Below, piece by piece: positions 28,673-38,763 of a stretch of 64,000 bases of DNA (positions are counted from its first letter, which is position 1; every line of letters begins with the position of its first letter). Origin of the DNA: G965218495 sp965218495 (lineage in GTDB: Bacteria; Bacteroidota; Rhodothermia; Rhodothermales; Bin80); contig OZ244626.1 in assembly GCA_965218495.1 (NCBI GenBank), positions 4,526,001 to 4,590,000 on the forward strand, in the 5' to 3' direction. The notes below the pieces were generated by a model. That model was not told where the DNA came from. It saw nothing but the letters and a program-made list of their open reading frames with translations, and did no database searches. Both the position numbers and the translations under genes were made by a program.

Positions 28673-29968
28673 ATGCGGCAGCTCGTAAATGACAGCCAGT
28701 CGATCTATTGGGCCGCGGTGCGAAGTGCGCAGGCCGACCGGCTGCTGAGTGGTTACGACTTTGAAAAAGCAGCCGGTAGGCCACTAGAGCAATTCAGGGA
28801 GCTTTATGTCGTGGGTGCGGGCAAGGCTGCCATGGCGATGGCCGGAGCGCTGGAAATAGCGTTGCTCGGCCAGATTGCCGGTGGGCAGGTAGCGATTCCA
28901 GAGGGCTACAAGGATACGTTGCCTGCGCCACAGCGGCGTCCGACGTTACTCAAGCTTGTCGAGGCCGGGCACCCCGTGCCCAACGCGGCGAGCATGCAGG
29001 CCGCAGACTACGCACTTACTGTAGCTCGGCAATGCGGTCCAGACGATCTGCTGCTGGTGCTGCTTTCGGGCGGTGGTTCCGCCCTTTGGTGTGCACCCGT
29101 CGCCGACGTGACCTTGATGGATTTGAGGTGGGTGAGCCGCGCGCTGTTGCGCTCCGGGGCGACCATCCAAGAGATGAATGCCGTGCGAAAACACTTGTCG
29201 CGCATCAAAGGTGGGTGGCTGGCTGCTGAAGCTTGGCCAGCCACCACATTGACGCTTGTGGTCTCCGACGTACCTGCCGATGACCTGTCAGTTATCGCGA
29301 GTGGACCAACGGTACCAGATCCGACTACTTTTGGCGACGCGCAAGAAGTGCTGCACAAATTCGGGCTATGGAATTCCGCACCGTGGTCGGTGAGGGTTTA
29401 TCTGACGTCTGGCACTCGAGGCGCGGTGGAAGAGACGCCGGGCGTGAGCGAACTGGAGGCTGCACGCGCAGATCTTATTGGTTCAAATCGGCATGCACTG
29501 GAGGCCGCGGCCCTTCAGGCAGCGGCCTTGGGCTACACGCCGGTGCTGCGTCTCGATGTGACGGGCGAGGCGCACTTGGTGGGACAGGCACTGGCCACGG
29601 AGATCCTTGCCCAGCCAAAAAAGGCGTGCCTGCTCTGGGGCGGGGAAACTACGGTTACCGTGACTGGAAGTGGCGTTGGTGGGCGCAACCACGAGGTGGC
29701 CCTTGGGGCCGCCTTGGTCCTTGCCGGATCGGATCGAAAGGCGCTAGTTCTAAGCGGGGGGACTGATGGCGTTGACGGCATGACCAGGGCGGCGGGCGCC
29801 TGGGCTACGCCCCAAACAGTGGCAAAGGCAAGGGCGTGCGGCGCGGATCCGCATGCGGCGCTGCGCAACAACGACTCGTATTCGTTCTTTGTGAAGACCG
29901 AAGGATCGCTACGCACAGGCCCCACGCATACGAACGTTATGGACGTACTAATTGCACTTATAGCCTAA
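28673..29968 (+). CDS. Glycerate 2-kinase (MOFRL/GckA-type)
   Basis: 431 residues from the ATG at 28673. It has the two-domain glycerate kinase signature of the MOFRL class: ELYVVGAGKAAMAMAGALE, VEAGHPVPNAASM, LVLLSGGGSALWCAP, NAVRKHLSRIKGG, LVVSDVPADDLSVIASGPTVPDPTTF, and the C-terminal LWGGETTVTVTGSGVGGRNHEVALGAAL...ALVLSGGTDGVDGMTRAAGAW. Members phosphorylate D-glycerate to 2-phosphoglycerate in the serine or glyoxylate routes. An upstream TATTATAG around 28641 is a possible -10 region. A 16-bp gap precedes the next gene. Confidence 0.93.
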   Translation: MRQLVNDSQSIYWAAVRSAQADRLLSGYDFEKAAGRPLEQFRELYVVGAGKAAMAMAGALEIALLGQIAGGQVAIPEGYKDTLPAPQRRPTLLKLVEAGHPVPNAASMQAADYALTVARQCGPDDLLLVLLSGGGSALWCAPVADVTLMDLRWVSRALLRSGATIQEMNAVRKHLSRIKGGWLAAEAWPATTLTLVVSDVPADDLSVIASGPTVPDPTTFGDAQEVLHKFGLWNSAPWSVRVYLTSGTRGAVEETPGVSELEAARADLIGSNRHALEAAALQAAALGYTPVLRLDVTGEAHLVGQALATEILAQPKKACLLWGGETTVTVTGSGVGGRNHEVALGAALVLAGSDRKALVLSGGTDGVDGMTRAAGAWATPQTVAKARACGADPHAALRNNDSYSFFVKTEGSLRTGPTHTNVMDVLIALIA

Positions 29969-29984
29969 GAAAAAAGGTGCCTGC

Positions 29985-32069
29985 ATGGCGAACAAGTTAG
30001 AGAATGAACGAAGCCCATATCTCCAGCAGCACAAGGACAATCCTGTGGACTGGTGGGCTTGGTCAGAAGAAGCGTTTGCGGCAGCAGCGTCGCAGGATAA
30101 GCCCGTGTTCCTGTCAATCGGCTATTCCACATGCCATTGGTGCCATGTCATGGAGCACGAATCCTTTGAAGACCACGAGGTGGCAGCGCTCCTGAACGCG
30201 GCATTCGTCAACATCAAAGTGGATCGGGAGGAGCGGCCGGACATAGATACTGTTTACATGACGGTATGCCAAATGATGACGGGGCGAGGCGGATGGCCGC
30301 TTACTATCATCATGACGCCGGACAGGCGGCCGTTCTTTGCGGCCACGTATATCCCAAAAGCGAGTGGCCCTGGCCGGATAGGGATAATGGACCTAGTGCC
30401 CAGAGTGGCGAACGCATGGCGCGCAAGGCGGAACGACCTGATGATGGATGCCGACCGCGTGACCCGCGCGCTTTCAGATGCCGTCATGGCAGACACCAGC
30501 GGCGACGAGCCGAATGAGGCATCGCTTCACAGGGCCTTCGGAGTGCTCCAGTCCAACTTCGACGCGGTAAACGGTGGCTTTGGTTATGCGCCGAAGTTTC
30601 CGTCGCCAACAAGTCTGCGCTTTCTTTTGCGGTACTGGAAGCGTACCGGGCAGGCGGGTGCCCTCCAGATGGTGGGGCAGACGCTTACAGCAATGCGCCG
30701 CGGCGGTATCTACGACCACGTTGGCTGGGGCTTTCATCGGTACGCAACCGATGCGGCTTGGACGGTGCCACACTTCGAAAAGATGCTTCACGACCAGGCA
30801 ACGCTGGCTCTGACGTATACCGAAGCCTATCAGGCTACCGGAGAAGAGCTGTTCAGGCAGACGGCTGACGAAATTCTGCGCTATGTTCTGCGTGACATGA
30901 CAAGTCCAGAAGGCGGCTTCTATTCGGCTGAGGACGCGGATAGCGAGGGCAAGGAAGGCAAGTTTTACTTCTGGACGCGAGAGGAGCTACGAGATGCGGT
31001 CGGTGAAGACCGGTCTGGGCTCGTCGAACGCGTGTACAATGTGCAACCAGGGGGCAACTTCAGAGATGAAACTACGCGGCAGCACACGGGAGAGAATATC
31101 CTGTACCTAACCGGCACTAGCGCCGTGGACTCACACCTGGAGGAAGCCCGACAGAAGCTCTTTGAGCGTCGCAAGACCCGTGTCCACCCCCTCAAGGACG
31201 ACAAGGTGTTGACAGATTGGAATGGGCTGATGATCGCGGCGATGGCGCGAGCTGGGCGCGTGCTGGACAAAGCGTCCTGTACAGAAGCGGCGGCGCGTGC
31301 GGCAGCATTTGTGGCAACTCACCTGTCGCGCGGCGGGCACCGCCTGTTGCATCGCTGGCGAGGTGGCGAGGCCGCAATTCCTGCACTCCTGGACGACTAC
31401 GTGTATATGACCTGGGGGCTGATCGAACTCTACGAAACGACGTTTGACGCACGATACTTGCAGACGGCGCTGCAATATTGCCAGGTCTGTCGAGCGCACT
31501 TTCGGTCCGAGGATGGAGCATTCTACCTGACGCCAGATGACGGCGAAGCCTTACTGGTCCGAACGCGTCCCTCGTACGACGCACCTGGTCCCTCCAGCAA
31601 CGCGGTCATGATGATGAATCTATTGCGCCTGGGGCACCTAACGTCAGATGCTGAGTTGGTCCATGAAGCCAAGGGCGTTTTAAGAGCACACGCCAGACTA
31701 ATGACCTCCGCACCCACGAGCGTCACGGCCATGCTTTCCGCGCTGGACTATACACTGGGTCCTTCTTCTGAAGTCTTCATCGCCGGAAGCCCGCAAGCGG
31801 CGGATACGAAAGCCATGCTTCGGGCGCTACGCAGCACATACCTGCCAAATTCGGTAACCTTCTTGCGCCCAGTGACTCCGGCTCGGACCAAGGCGCCGGA
31901 CACGATGCTACTTCCCCGCCTTACACCGTATGCGATGGTTGATAACAAGGCTACTGCGTATGTTTGCGAGGACTTCGCCTGCAAGGCGCCCACCACTGAT
32001 GTAGCCACGATGCTTAGGCAGCTTGGTGATGTGTGTGCCAACACGCAGTCCCAATCCCGTTTACCTTGA
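29985..32069 (+). CDS. DUF255 thioredoxin-like / glucosidase-fold protein (YyaL type)
   Basis: A 694-residue protein of the expected length. It starts MANKLENERSPYLQQHKDNPVDWW, then FLSIGYSTCHWCHVMEHESF (thioredoxin-like active-site CHWC) and NIKVDREERPDIDTVYM...GGWPLTIIMTPDRRPFFAATYIP. A six-hairpin-type alpha/alpha toroid follows (GGIYDHVGWGFHRYATDAAWTVPHFEKMLHDQ, GGFYSAEDADSEGKEGKFYFWT). The C-terminus has CEDFACKAPTT. The exact activity of this conserved cytosolic family (bacterial YyaL, animal SPATA20) is not established. An AAAAAGGTG ribosome site lies 7-14 bp before the ATG. It ends 5 bp before the thiolase start. Confidence 0.93.
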   Translation: MANKLENERSPYLQQHKDNPVDWWAWSEEAFAAAASQDKPVFLSIGYSTCHWCHVMEHESFEDHEVAALLNAAFVNIKVDREERPDIDTVYMTVCQMMTGRGGWPLTIIMTPDRRPFFAATYIPKASGPGRIGIMDLVPRVANAWRARRNDLMMDADRVTRALSDAVMADTSGDEPNEASLHRAFGVLQSNFDAVNGGFGYAPKFPSPTSLRFLLRYWKRTGQAGALQMVGQTLTAMRRGGIYDHVGWGFHRYATDAAWTVPHFEKMLHDQATLALTYTEAYQATGEELFRQTADEILRYVLRDMTSPEGGFYSAEDADSEGKEGKFYFWTREELRDAVGEDRSGLVERVYNVQPGGNFRDETTRQHTGENILYLTGTSAVDSHLEEARQKLFERRKTRVHPLKDDKVLTDWNGLMIAAMARAGRVLDKASCTEAAARAAAFVATHLSRGGHRLLHRWRGGEAAIPALLDDYVYMTWGLIELYETTFDARYLQTALQYCQVCRAHFRSEDGAFYLTPDDGEALLVRTRPSYDAPGPSSNAVMMMNLLRLGHLTSDAELVHEAKGVLRAHARLMTSAPTSVTAMLSALDYTLGPSSEVFIAGSPQAADTKAMLRALRSTYLPNSVTFLRPVTPARTKAPDTMLLPRLTPYAMVDNKATAYVCEDFACKAPTTDVATMLRQLGDVCANTQSQSRLP

Positions 32070-32074
32070 GTAGC

Positions 32075-33265
32075 ATGAGTGACGTGTTTGTTTTGGCGGC
32101 AGCACGTACGCCGATCGGTCGCTTTGGTGGATCACTCAAGAGTTGGGGACCTGTGCAGCTTGCTGTACCTGTATTGCAGTCAGTGCTGGAGCGCGCGCGC
32201 GTCACCGGTGACGCACTTGATTTGGTCATCCTAGGCAATGTGCTTCGCGCCGGGCGCGGACAGCTGGTGGCGCGACAGGCAGCACTGACGGCGGGGATTC
32301 CGCCAGCAGTGGACGCAGTTTCGGTTGACATGGTTTGTTCTTCCGGAATGATGAGCGTGATGACAGCGGCAGCGTACATCAAAGCCGGAGCTGCGCACCT
32401 CATCCTTGCGGGTGGGACCGAGTCAATGTCGAGCACAGGCTTTTACCTATCCGGGAAAGCGCGCTGGGGATACAAGTACCTGCCGGGACCCAAAGAGCCT
32501 GTAACCGATGTGCTGTACGGCGATGGGCTGTCGGACCCGCTTTCCGGCGAGGCCATGGGAGAGCAGGCGGAAAGGCTTGTTACAGAGTCAGGCGCTACAC
32601 GTGCAGACCTGGATGCTATCGCCCATGCGTCGCACCAGCGTGCAGGCGCAGCTACGCGCAAGTGTCGCTTTGCGGATGAAGTGGTTCCGTTGCCCGTGAG
32701 GAGTCGCAAAGGTGTCCGCGAGCTTACGCTGGACGAGGGAATTCGGGTTGATACTACGCTGGAAGGACTTGGCGGTCTCAAGCCGGCCTTTGACAATCGC
32801 GGCACGCTGACTGCCGGCAATAGTAGCCAGATCAGCGACGGCGCGGCGGCCGTTCTGCTGGCGAGCGAAGAGGCCGTACTGGCGCATGGCTTGACTCCGC
32901 GCGCCCGGCTGGTGTCTAGCGCATGGGCAGCGGGTGTGTCGTGGCGGTTTCTTGAAGTGCCTGTGCAGGTATCAAAGCGTGCACTAAGTCTGGCCGGCCT
33001 GGGAGTGAGGGACATTGATATTTTTGAAAACAACGAAGCTTTTGCACTAAGCAGTTACCTCTATCACAAGCAGCTAGGCGTGTCGTATGATGACCTCAAT
33101 GTTCATGGCGGTGCTATCGCGCTGGGTCATCCCATTGGCTGCTCAGGCACGCGTATTCTGGTCACCTTGCTGAATGCGCTCGCGCAGCGGGAACAGGAGT
33201 TGGGGCTGGCCGCAATCTGCCACGGCATGGGCGGGGGCACGGCGCTGGTTGCAAAAGTAGCATAA
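32075..33265 (+). CDS. Thiolase (acetyl-CoA acetyltransferase)
   Basis: 396 residues from ATG 32075 (MSDVFVLAAARTPIGRFGGSL). It carries the nucleophilic Cys in SVDMVCSSGMMSVM, LILAGGTESMS, NSSQISDGAAAVLLASE, the NEAF motif (ENNEAFALSSY), the catalytic HPIGCSGTR with its His, and the C-terminal ICHGMGGGTALVAKV containing the second Cys and GGG. These are the complete active-site elements of a degradative or biosynthetic class II thiolase (acetoacetyl-CoA or 3-ketoacyl-CoA). It probably belongs to the transcript beginning with the glycerate kinase. Confidence 0.92.
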   Translation: MSDVFVLAAARTPIGRFGGSLKSWGPVQLAVPVLQSVLERARVTGDALDLVILGNVLRAGRGQLVARQAALTAGIPPAVDAVSVDMVCSSGMMSVMTAAAYIKAGAAHLILAGGTESMSSTGFYLSGKARWGYKYLPGPKEPVTDVLYGDGLSDPLSGEAMGEQAERLVTESGATRADLDAIAHASHQRAGAATRKCRFADEVVPLPVRSRKGVRELTLDEGIRVDTTLEGLGGLKPAFDNRGTLTAGNSSQISDGAAAVLLASEEAVLAHGLTPRARLVSSAWAAGVSWRFLEVPVQVSKRALSLAGLGVRDIDIFENNEAFALSSYLYHKQLGVSYDDLNVHGGAIALGHPIGCSGTRILVTLLNALAQREQELGLAAICHGMGGGTALVAKVA

Positions 33266-33404
33266 CAATCATTGGGGTCTTTATCGCAATGGGAATCCTG
33301 AATTATGCGTCGCAGTCATCTTAGCAAGGCTTTTCACTGGCGAATTCACTTATGAAGCACGCCTGATTGAGGTGCTGCGACGCTGTGAGCAGGTGATTCG
33401 GATC

Positions 33405-33534
33405 ATTCCTATAGAGTTGTCGGCCGAACGGCTTTTTGGGAGTTGTCCTGATGGAGTGCCAGGAGTTGTAGACGGTGGACCATCGCTTCTTAACTGTGAA
33501 CTATTTCTGGTGCGTTGAGCAATCCTCCAGCACT
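33405..33534. repeat. Left copy of about 130-bp direct repeat flanking an IS1634-type element
   Basis: The sequence from ATTCCTATAG to CAGCACT recurs at 37170-37299 with two mismatches (CCGAACGG against CCTCACGG). Together they look like an unusually long target-site duplication of the element in between. The stretch 33266-33404 is non-coding. Confidence 0.82.
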
Positions 33535-35116
33535 CTTGACTTCCGCGGTTTAGGTGCAAAATAGTATGAGTTATACTTGACCATCATACAATACTGAACA
33601 CTACGCGTGCCGGTTTTGAGGGAACCCTTGAGGCTCCTCTCGATCGTAGCCGGACTCCTTAGGGGAGCTGGTCGGGAGTTGCCAGCTCGCGGGTCCTGCT
33701 GGGGTACTTTAGTCCGGCTGCGCTGTAGAGCGTCCGCTGAGCTGCGGTGGCGGGGGAGGCGAGCAGATACTGCTTCAGCGTACTGGTGTCGGTAATGAGG
33801 GAGACTTGCGCGCCGCTCAGCTCTGTCAGGATACGAGCCTCGCTGAGTGGCTCCTGGCCCGCATGCATGGTGTTGTGCTGGTAGCGCAGCAGGCGCAGCA
33901 AGGCAAAAGCGACGAAGCAAATCGCGATGTGCGCCTTGACGCGGCTGGGAGTCCAGTGATAGATGGGCCGCGTCGCCATGGTGTGCTTGAGCACGCGAAA
34001 GCCCTCTTCGATGCGCCACAGCTCCCCGTAGTACGCATAGATGTGTTGTGCTGGATGGCTTTCGCGATCCAGGCTGGTCCACACGCCGTGGAGCCCGTCA
34101 AAGCATGCGTCTCGGTCAATGGCATCCTGGTTCAGCTCCACGGCATCGCGGTCCACCTTGAGAAAGCGGCCTCGTTTGCCGCTTCCCTTAATGCCTTGCG
34201 TTAGGCGACGCTTGAGCTTCTCTACGATTCCATCACGTTCATGGACATCCTTGGCCGCCCGCTTCTTGCTGTGGCGCAACACCAGACGCTGGCCCTTTAA
34301 TTGCAATTCTGTTACGCTGATATCTTCGCTGACCGCGACCCAGTCATGGGACTCGAAAAGCTCGGCCTCCATCCTGCGTGGCAAGCTGCGTAGGCGCGCC
34401 GCGACCACCCAGTCCCAACCCTGGGAGGCGAGCAGGTCCAGGTTGCCCTGGCTCAGCATCCCGGCGTCCGCAACCAAGACCACCCTGCCTATCTCAAAGC
34501 GCTCCCGCAGGGCCTTCAGTGCCGGCTTGAGCGTGCGCACATCGGTCGTGCTACCTGGAAACAACTCATACCCTATCGGCAGCCCCTCCACGCTCTGGAA
34601 CAAGGCCAGAACGACCTGCACCTTCTGCGGCTTACCGTCTTTGCTGAATCCCTTCTTGCGAAGATCATCGGCCTTGTCGCTGGCAAAGAAAAGCGTGGTT
34701 ACGTCGAAGAAGAGGACGTCCACATGCTCTTGCAAGAGTCCGCGCACTTCATGCGAGACGATCGACTGCAGCCGCGCAATCCGGTTATCATTGACCGCGT
34801 CCATCATGCGGTAGAACTTGTCCGGGTTCACTTCCACGCCATGGTGCTTGGAAAGCTTGTCACAGCACGCGTGCTTGCTGGAGCCCGGCGCGGCCAGTCG
34901 CATCAGCACGGCCTGACGAAACAGGCGCGCCGCCATCTTTTTGCGGGCCCCGAAGACCTTCTGAAAGCCCAGCCGATCGTACAGCGCCCCGAAGACCTCG
35001 TGAAAGCCCATAGTCAGACGCTTGGTCTCGGCCAGCTTGCGCGCATCGGGTATGGGCAGCGGCTGGTCGCCCTGGCTGCCATGGCGGGCCCCTTGCACGC
35101 GCTCGGCCAGATACTC

Positions 35117-36565
35117 GAGCCTTTTGCAAAATTCACTTCAGCCCTTGATTTGGGAGTAGGAGCTTCGTCAAGCCAGTATGATTCTGCACGTATCAACTTG
35201 TTTGACCTTTGCATTGCGGAAGTCTTGCTCGAATGGGGGTGACGAACTGCGCAGGGAGGCATGACACGGCATAGCTGACCCGGCCCGCGCTGATGGCGAG
35301 ACGGGCCCTACGTGAGGGTACGGGTGCGCTTAGAGCACCAGGCGCATCAACTGGTCGACGGTCAGCGCCAGGATGCCGAACATCAGGTGGCAGTAGACCT
35401 TGCTATGCCCGCGTACCCGCACATACCGTCCGCCGAACTCGTCTTTGAGTCGTCCATTGACCCGCTCCACCGTCGAGCGCTCTCTGAAGCGTCTCCTCTC
35501 TGGCGTAACGTGTCCGATGCTGCGTTGCGCCCGCGCCTCGCGCTTCAGCTCCTCATTGCCACGCGGGTTGATATCAATGATCGGCACATGCCCCAGCGAT
35601 CTGCTATGCTCTCGGATTTCCTTAGCATCGTACGCACTGTCCATCAAGTCGTACAGACTTTGTACCCGAGCGGCCGTCATCACTGCCAGCGGGATCGCCA
35701 CCTGGCTGTCATGGACCGAAGCCGATGTTAGCGCAGCGCTGATCGGAATCCCCCCGTCAATCACATCCAAGTGCAGCTTGAAGCCGACCCAGCAGTGCCC
35801 GTGACCCTTCGAATTGCGTTTTGTCCCGACATTGCAGTCCTTCGGCAGTTCTTCCAGCATATCATCCAGCTCCATGGAGCGTTGACGCTGCAGGCGGGTA
35901 GGGGTTTTCGGTTGTTTGCCGTCGTTGGCCTTGGGCACAGACCGCTTCGGCTTCTCGCGTGCCGGAATCGCGGTCGCGTCCCGCGAAACGTGCCCGGCCA
36001 GATGATCCTCCAGCGCGCACTCCAGCAGCACTGCGTGCAGCCGCCCCGGCAGGTCACTGTTGGCAAATTCCGCGAACGCCCGCGAAAACGACGATTCGCT
36101 CGGTACCATGTACGACCACTCCCAGCCGCATAGCTGGTGCAGTACCGGATCGCTCTTCAGCCGCTCCACCAACGCCCGCGTGGTCGGGATATCGAATACG
36201 GACTTAGCCAAAAAAGCCCGCGCCAGCGCAGCCCGGTCCGCCTTCGGACGGCCTGGACCCTTGGACTCGCACCCCGACAACAGCTCCTCCACGCGCACTA
36301 ATTCCACCACAGAAACGAATCGTCTGTGCTGTTCACTGAGCTCGCCAATAGTGAGCTCCAGCAATGGAAACAATCTGAGCTGGAATGTGGACCAGTACCT
36401 GGACAACTCTGATCGCAATCGCATTTGCACGTCTATTGTATACATTTATGATTCTCACGTGTTCAAGTATACGACTCACGACGCACTTAATCCGCATTAT
36501 TCTCACCCACGCCCTAACTTTCTACGCCCGGTTTCGCGCTCTCAGCCTATTTTTGCAAAAGGCTC
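35117..36565 (-). mobile_element. IS5-like element nested in IS1634 copy 1
   Basis: 1449 bp with matching ends GAGCCTTTTGCAAAA (left) and TTTTGCAAAAGGCTC (right), flanked by ACTC at 35113-35116 and 36566-36569. Removing it joins LFPIE to YLAERVQ of the host transposase, confirming the boundaries. Confidence 0.88.
35330..36445 (-). CDS. IS5/IS1182-type DDE transposase
   Basis: 371 residues. A DUF772-like N-terminal helical domain (KADRAALARAFLAKSVFDIPTTRALVERL...SESSFSRAFAEFA) is followed by the DDE domain: RDATAIPAREKP (first Asp), GHGHCWVGFKLHLDVID, LYDLMDSAYDAKEIREHSR (second Asp), IIDINPRGN, and RSTVERVNGRLKDEFGG (Glu). The frame is intact and likely active. Confidence 0.9.
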   Translation of the reverse strand: MYTIDVQMRLRSELSRYWSTFQLRLFPLLELTIGELSEQHRRFVSVVELVRVEELLSGCESKGPGRPKADRAALARAFLAKSVFDIPTTRALVERLKSDPVLHQLCGWEWSYMVPSESSFSRAFAEFANSDLPGRLHAVLLECALEDHLAGHVSRDATAIPAREKPKRSVPKANDGKQPKTPTRLQRQRSMELDDMLEELPKDCNVGTKRNSKGHGHCWVGFKLHLDVIDGGIPISAALTSASVHDSQVAIPLAVMTAARVQSLYDLMDSAYDAKEIREHSRSLGHVPIIDINPRGNEELKREARAQRSIGHVTPERRRFRERSTVERVNGRLKDEFGGRYVRVRGHSKVYCHLMFGILALTVDQLMRLVL

Positions 36566-37169
36566 ACTCTATAGGAAACAAGGAGGGCTGTCTCTCTTCC
36601 AGGAGCCGCAGCTTCGCCCGGTGCGCCAACCGCACCAGCGCCTCCAGCAGCGGCCCTTCAGGGGCAGAGCCCATATGCTTGACGATCCGCTGCCGCGGTC
36701 CCTTGCCGGGTACGCGGGTCGATTCGACAATCTGTACGCTAACGTTCTGGGTGGTCTTGCGTCGGACGGTACGGACGAACATGCTGAGCGCGGGATGGCT
36801 GCGAGTATCGCTACGCCCTAAGGTACATCAGCATCTTAACAATGTAAAGCACTAAATAGGACTGAACACTACAAACCAGCATCGCCCGAATCGACACGGC
36901 CCGCGTGATGCCCTGGCACATGTTTTGGGGATCACATCCAACACTGCATACTACCGCCCTTGGTGTCTCAACGCACGCCAGGAGTACCACAATGGATCGA
37001 TTTGCCCTAAAAAAGCGCAAAAAGGGGCCCAAATCGGACAATGTAGCCACCAATTCGGCTAATCCACACGTAATCTGGACACCTCAGGCCGAAGCGTCCA
37101 AAGATCGAATTACCGCTTCATCCTGGCTGGCGGCGGAGCCCCTTCCTCGGCAAAACCGCGGAAGTCAGG

Positions 37170-37299
37170 ATTCCTATAGAGTTGTCGGCCTCACGGCTTT
37201 TTGGGAGTTGTCCTGATGGAGTGCCAGGAGTTGTAGACGGTGGACCATCGCTTCTTAACTGTGAACTATTTCTGGTGCGTTGAGCAATCCTCCAGCACT
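37170..37299. repeat. Right copy of about 130-bp direct repeat
   Basis: It directly follows the right end of IS1634 copy 1 and matches 33405-33534. After it (37300-37588) there is only short non-coding sequence. Confidence 0.82.
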
Positions 37300-37588
37300 G
37301 CTCCGGTCGCGATTTGCAGCGCTATCTCTATACCTTGCCCGCTGCCAGCACCAAGGACAGACTACTATCCTTCAGCACAAATCGGACTTGATATCACGTT
37401 AATTGCGCACTAGTATTACTCTTGCCCCCGAAGGCCGCTTGGACCCCTTGGCCAGCGGGTCCGAGCGTTTGCACGCTGGATATTTTCTATCGCAGGCTGG
37501 GCCACTTTAGCCTGTACCCTAACCGGTACTCGCAACACCCTAAATGACTGTGTCGAAGGTGCTTGAGTCCAATTCGAGTTTGTCTCAA

Positions 37589-38098
37589 ATGCCATGGTGC
37601 ATGCCAATCCTGGTTCTCGTGCTGCTTGCCCTTGTGGTCGCGCAGGCATGCCGGTCCAGTGCGCCAGGTCAGGAGGAATTGCAGGCGGAGGTCGAGACTG
37701 CCCTCGATGCTTTTGTGGCAGAGCTGGTGGCGGAACGACCGACCGATGCAGACGCATATGCGGCGCGCTTGCGGGCCTACGTGAAAGCACACTCCACCTT
37801 CTTCGGGAGTGCCGTTGCCCTGCTGAGTGATAGCGGCACGGTCATGACTAGTCCCTACGTATATAGATCTGGCGACGGCTTGGCCACCCTTGACCTAGCT
37901 ACGCCCGGCTACAACATTTAGGCGCAGGTCTGGTTCACGATGCCATTGGCTGCGAATGCAGGTATTTGGACAGCCCCTTACTTTGACAAGGGAGGCGGTG
38001 AGATTTGGATGATTACCCGTTCTGTCCCGGCGCGCGATGATAAAGGTGTTTTCGCCATCGTCACCACAGACCTTCCTGTAGATGCCCCTGCTCAGTAG
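37589..38098 (+). pseudogene. Cache-domain sensor lipoprotein with in-frame amber stop
   Basis: A frame from ATG 37589 has a lipoprotein-like signal (VLVLLALVVAQAC). It then has a helix (EVETALDAFVAELVAERPTDADAYAARLRAYV) and a Cache-type strand set: FFGSAVALLSDSGTVMTSPYVYRSGDG, TAG (37919-37921), AQVWFTMPLAANAGIWTAPYFDKGGGEIWMITRSVPARDDKGVFAIVTTDLPV. The second half continues in the same frame to TAG 38096-38098. The stop stands where Cache proteins usually have Gln (one C-to-T change from CAG). Such domains normally precede a phosphatase, kinase or chemoreceptor module, which is absent here. Confidence 0.65.
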
Positions 38099-38149
38099 TG
38101 CCACGCGGGCGCAAATCCGTTTTGATAGATAAGTCGCTCTTTGCTAGTG

Positions 38150-38688
38150 TTATGTCCCAGTAATACGCGACGTTAAACGTTGAATCTTACTGAAGATCGA
38201 GTCCGCCGTAGCAACCCAAACAAACGGCGTCGCCTCCTCATTGTACGCTGCAATGAACTGCTCGATGGTCTGCTTTAACTGCTTTACGCTTGTAAACGAA
38301 CCCCGTTTGATCGCGCGCCGACTGATTAGACCAAACCACCGTTCAACCTGGTTCAGCCACGATGCGGAGGTAGGCGTGAAGTGAAGGTGGTAACGAGGCC
38401 GCTTGGACAGCCACGCCATAACTTTCGGATGCTTGTGCGTTGCGTAGTTGTCCAAGATCAAGTGCAGGTCCAGATCCTTCGGAGTTTCGCGCTCGAGCAG
38501 TCGCAAAAAGGAGAGAAACTCCTGATGCCGATGCCGCGCCATGCATTTCCCAATTACCTTGCCCGTGGCTATGTTGAGTGCTGCGAACAGTGTAGTCGTG
38601 CCATGGCGGATGTAGTCATGGGTGTACCCCTCTACATAGCCCAGCCCCAATGGCAACGTGGGCTGGGAGCGGTTGAGTGCTTGTATTT
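38150..38688 (-). pseudogene. IS630 transposase, C-terminal part
   Basis: This part continues from KIQALNRSQPTLPLGLGYVEGYTHDYIRHGTTTLFAALN, through LILDNYATHKHPKV (second catalytic Asp) and TSASWLNQVERWFGLISRRAIKRG (Glu), to a TAA inside the terminal repeat. The missing N-terminal part is at 49191-49734, separated by the IS21 insertion. Confidence 0.9.
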
Positions 38689-38763
38689 TGCATATTCCGG
38701 CGATGTGGGCCACTGAATCCGATCCATGTGGGCCACCAGTGGTTGGGTGCGAAGTTAGCAACT

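Larger units (their letters stand above)
33659..36782 (-). pseudogene. IS1634-type transposase, split by an insertion
   Basis: The N-terminal part (36782 down to 36570, MFVRTVRRKTTQN...SLFPIE) and the C-terminal part (35116 down to 33659, LAERVQGARHGSQGDQ... to ATPDQLP) together equal the 556-residue intact transposase at 45743. The catalytic motifs lie in the C-terminal part (LFFDVTTLFFAS, VVLVADAGMLS, and the YAYYGELWRIEEGFRVLKHTM Glu region). The IS5-like element sits after residue 72, so this copy cannot make a whole protein. Confidence 0.9.
33535..37169 (-). mobile_element. IS1634-like element, copy 1 (transposase interrupted by IS5-like element)
   Basis: Its ends are CTTGACTTCCGCGG and, on the opposite strand, CCTGACTTCCGCGG. 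The element without the insert is about 2.18 kb. It is the same element as that at 45356-47537, in the opposite orientation and differing by scattered point changes. It is flanked by the 130-bp repeats. The 5' region (36783-37169) carries, on the opposite strand, a 5'-leader frame also present in copy 2. Confidence 0.85.

Noticed and set aside
37919..37921. Recoded TAG (amber read-through) in the Cache gene
   Set aside because: Other genes in the window end at TAG normally (e.g. 1440, 3869), so recoding is unlikely; a nonsense mutation is simpler.
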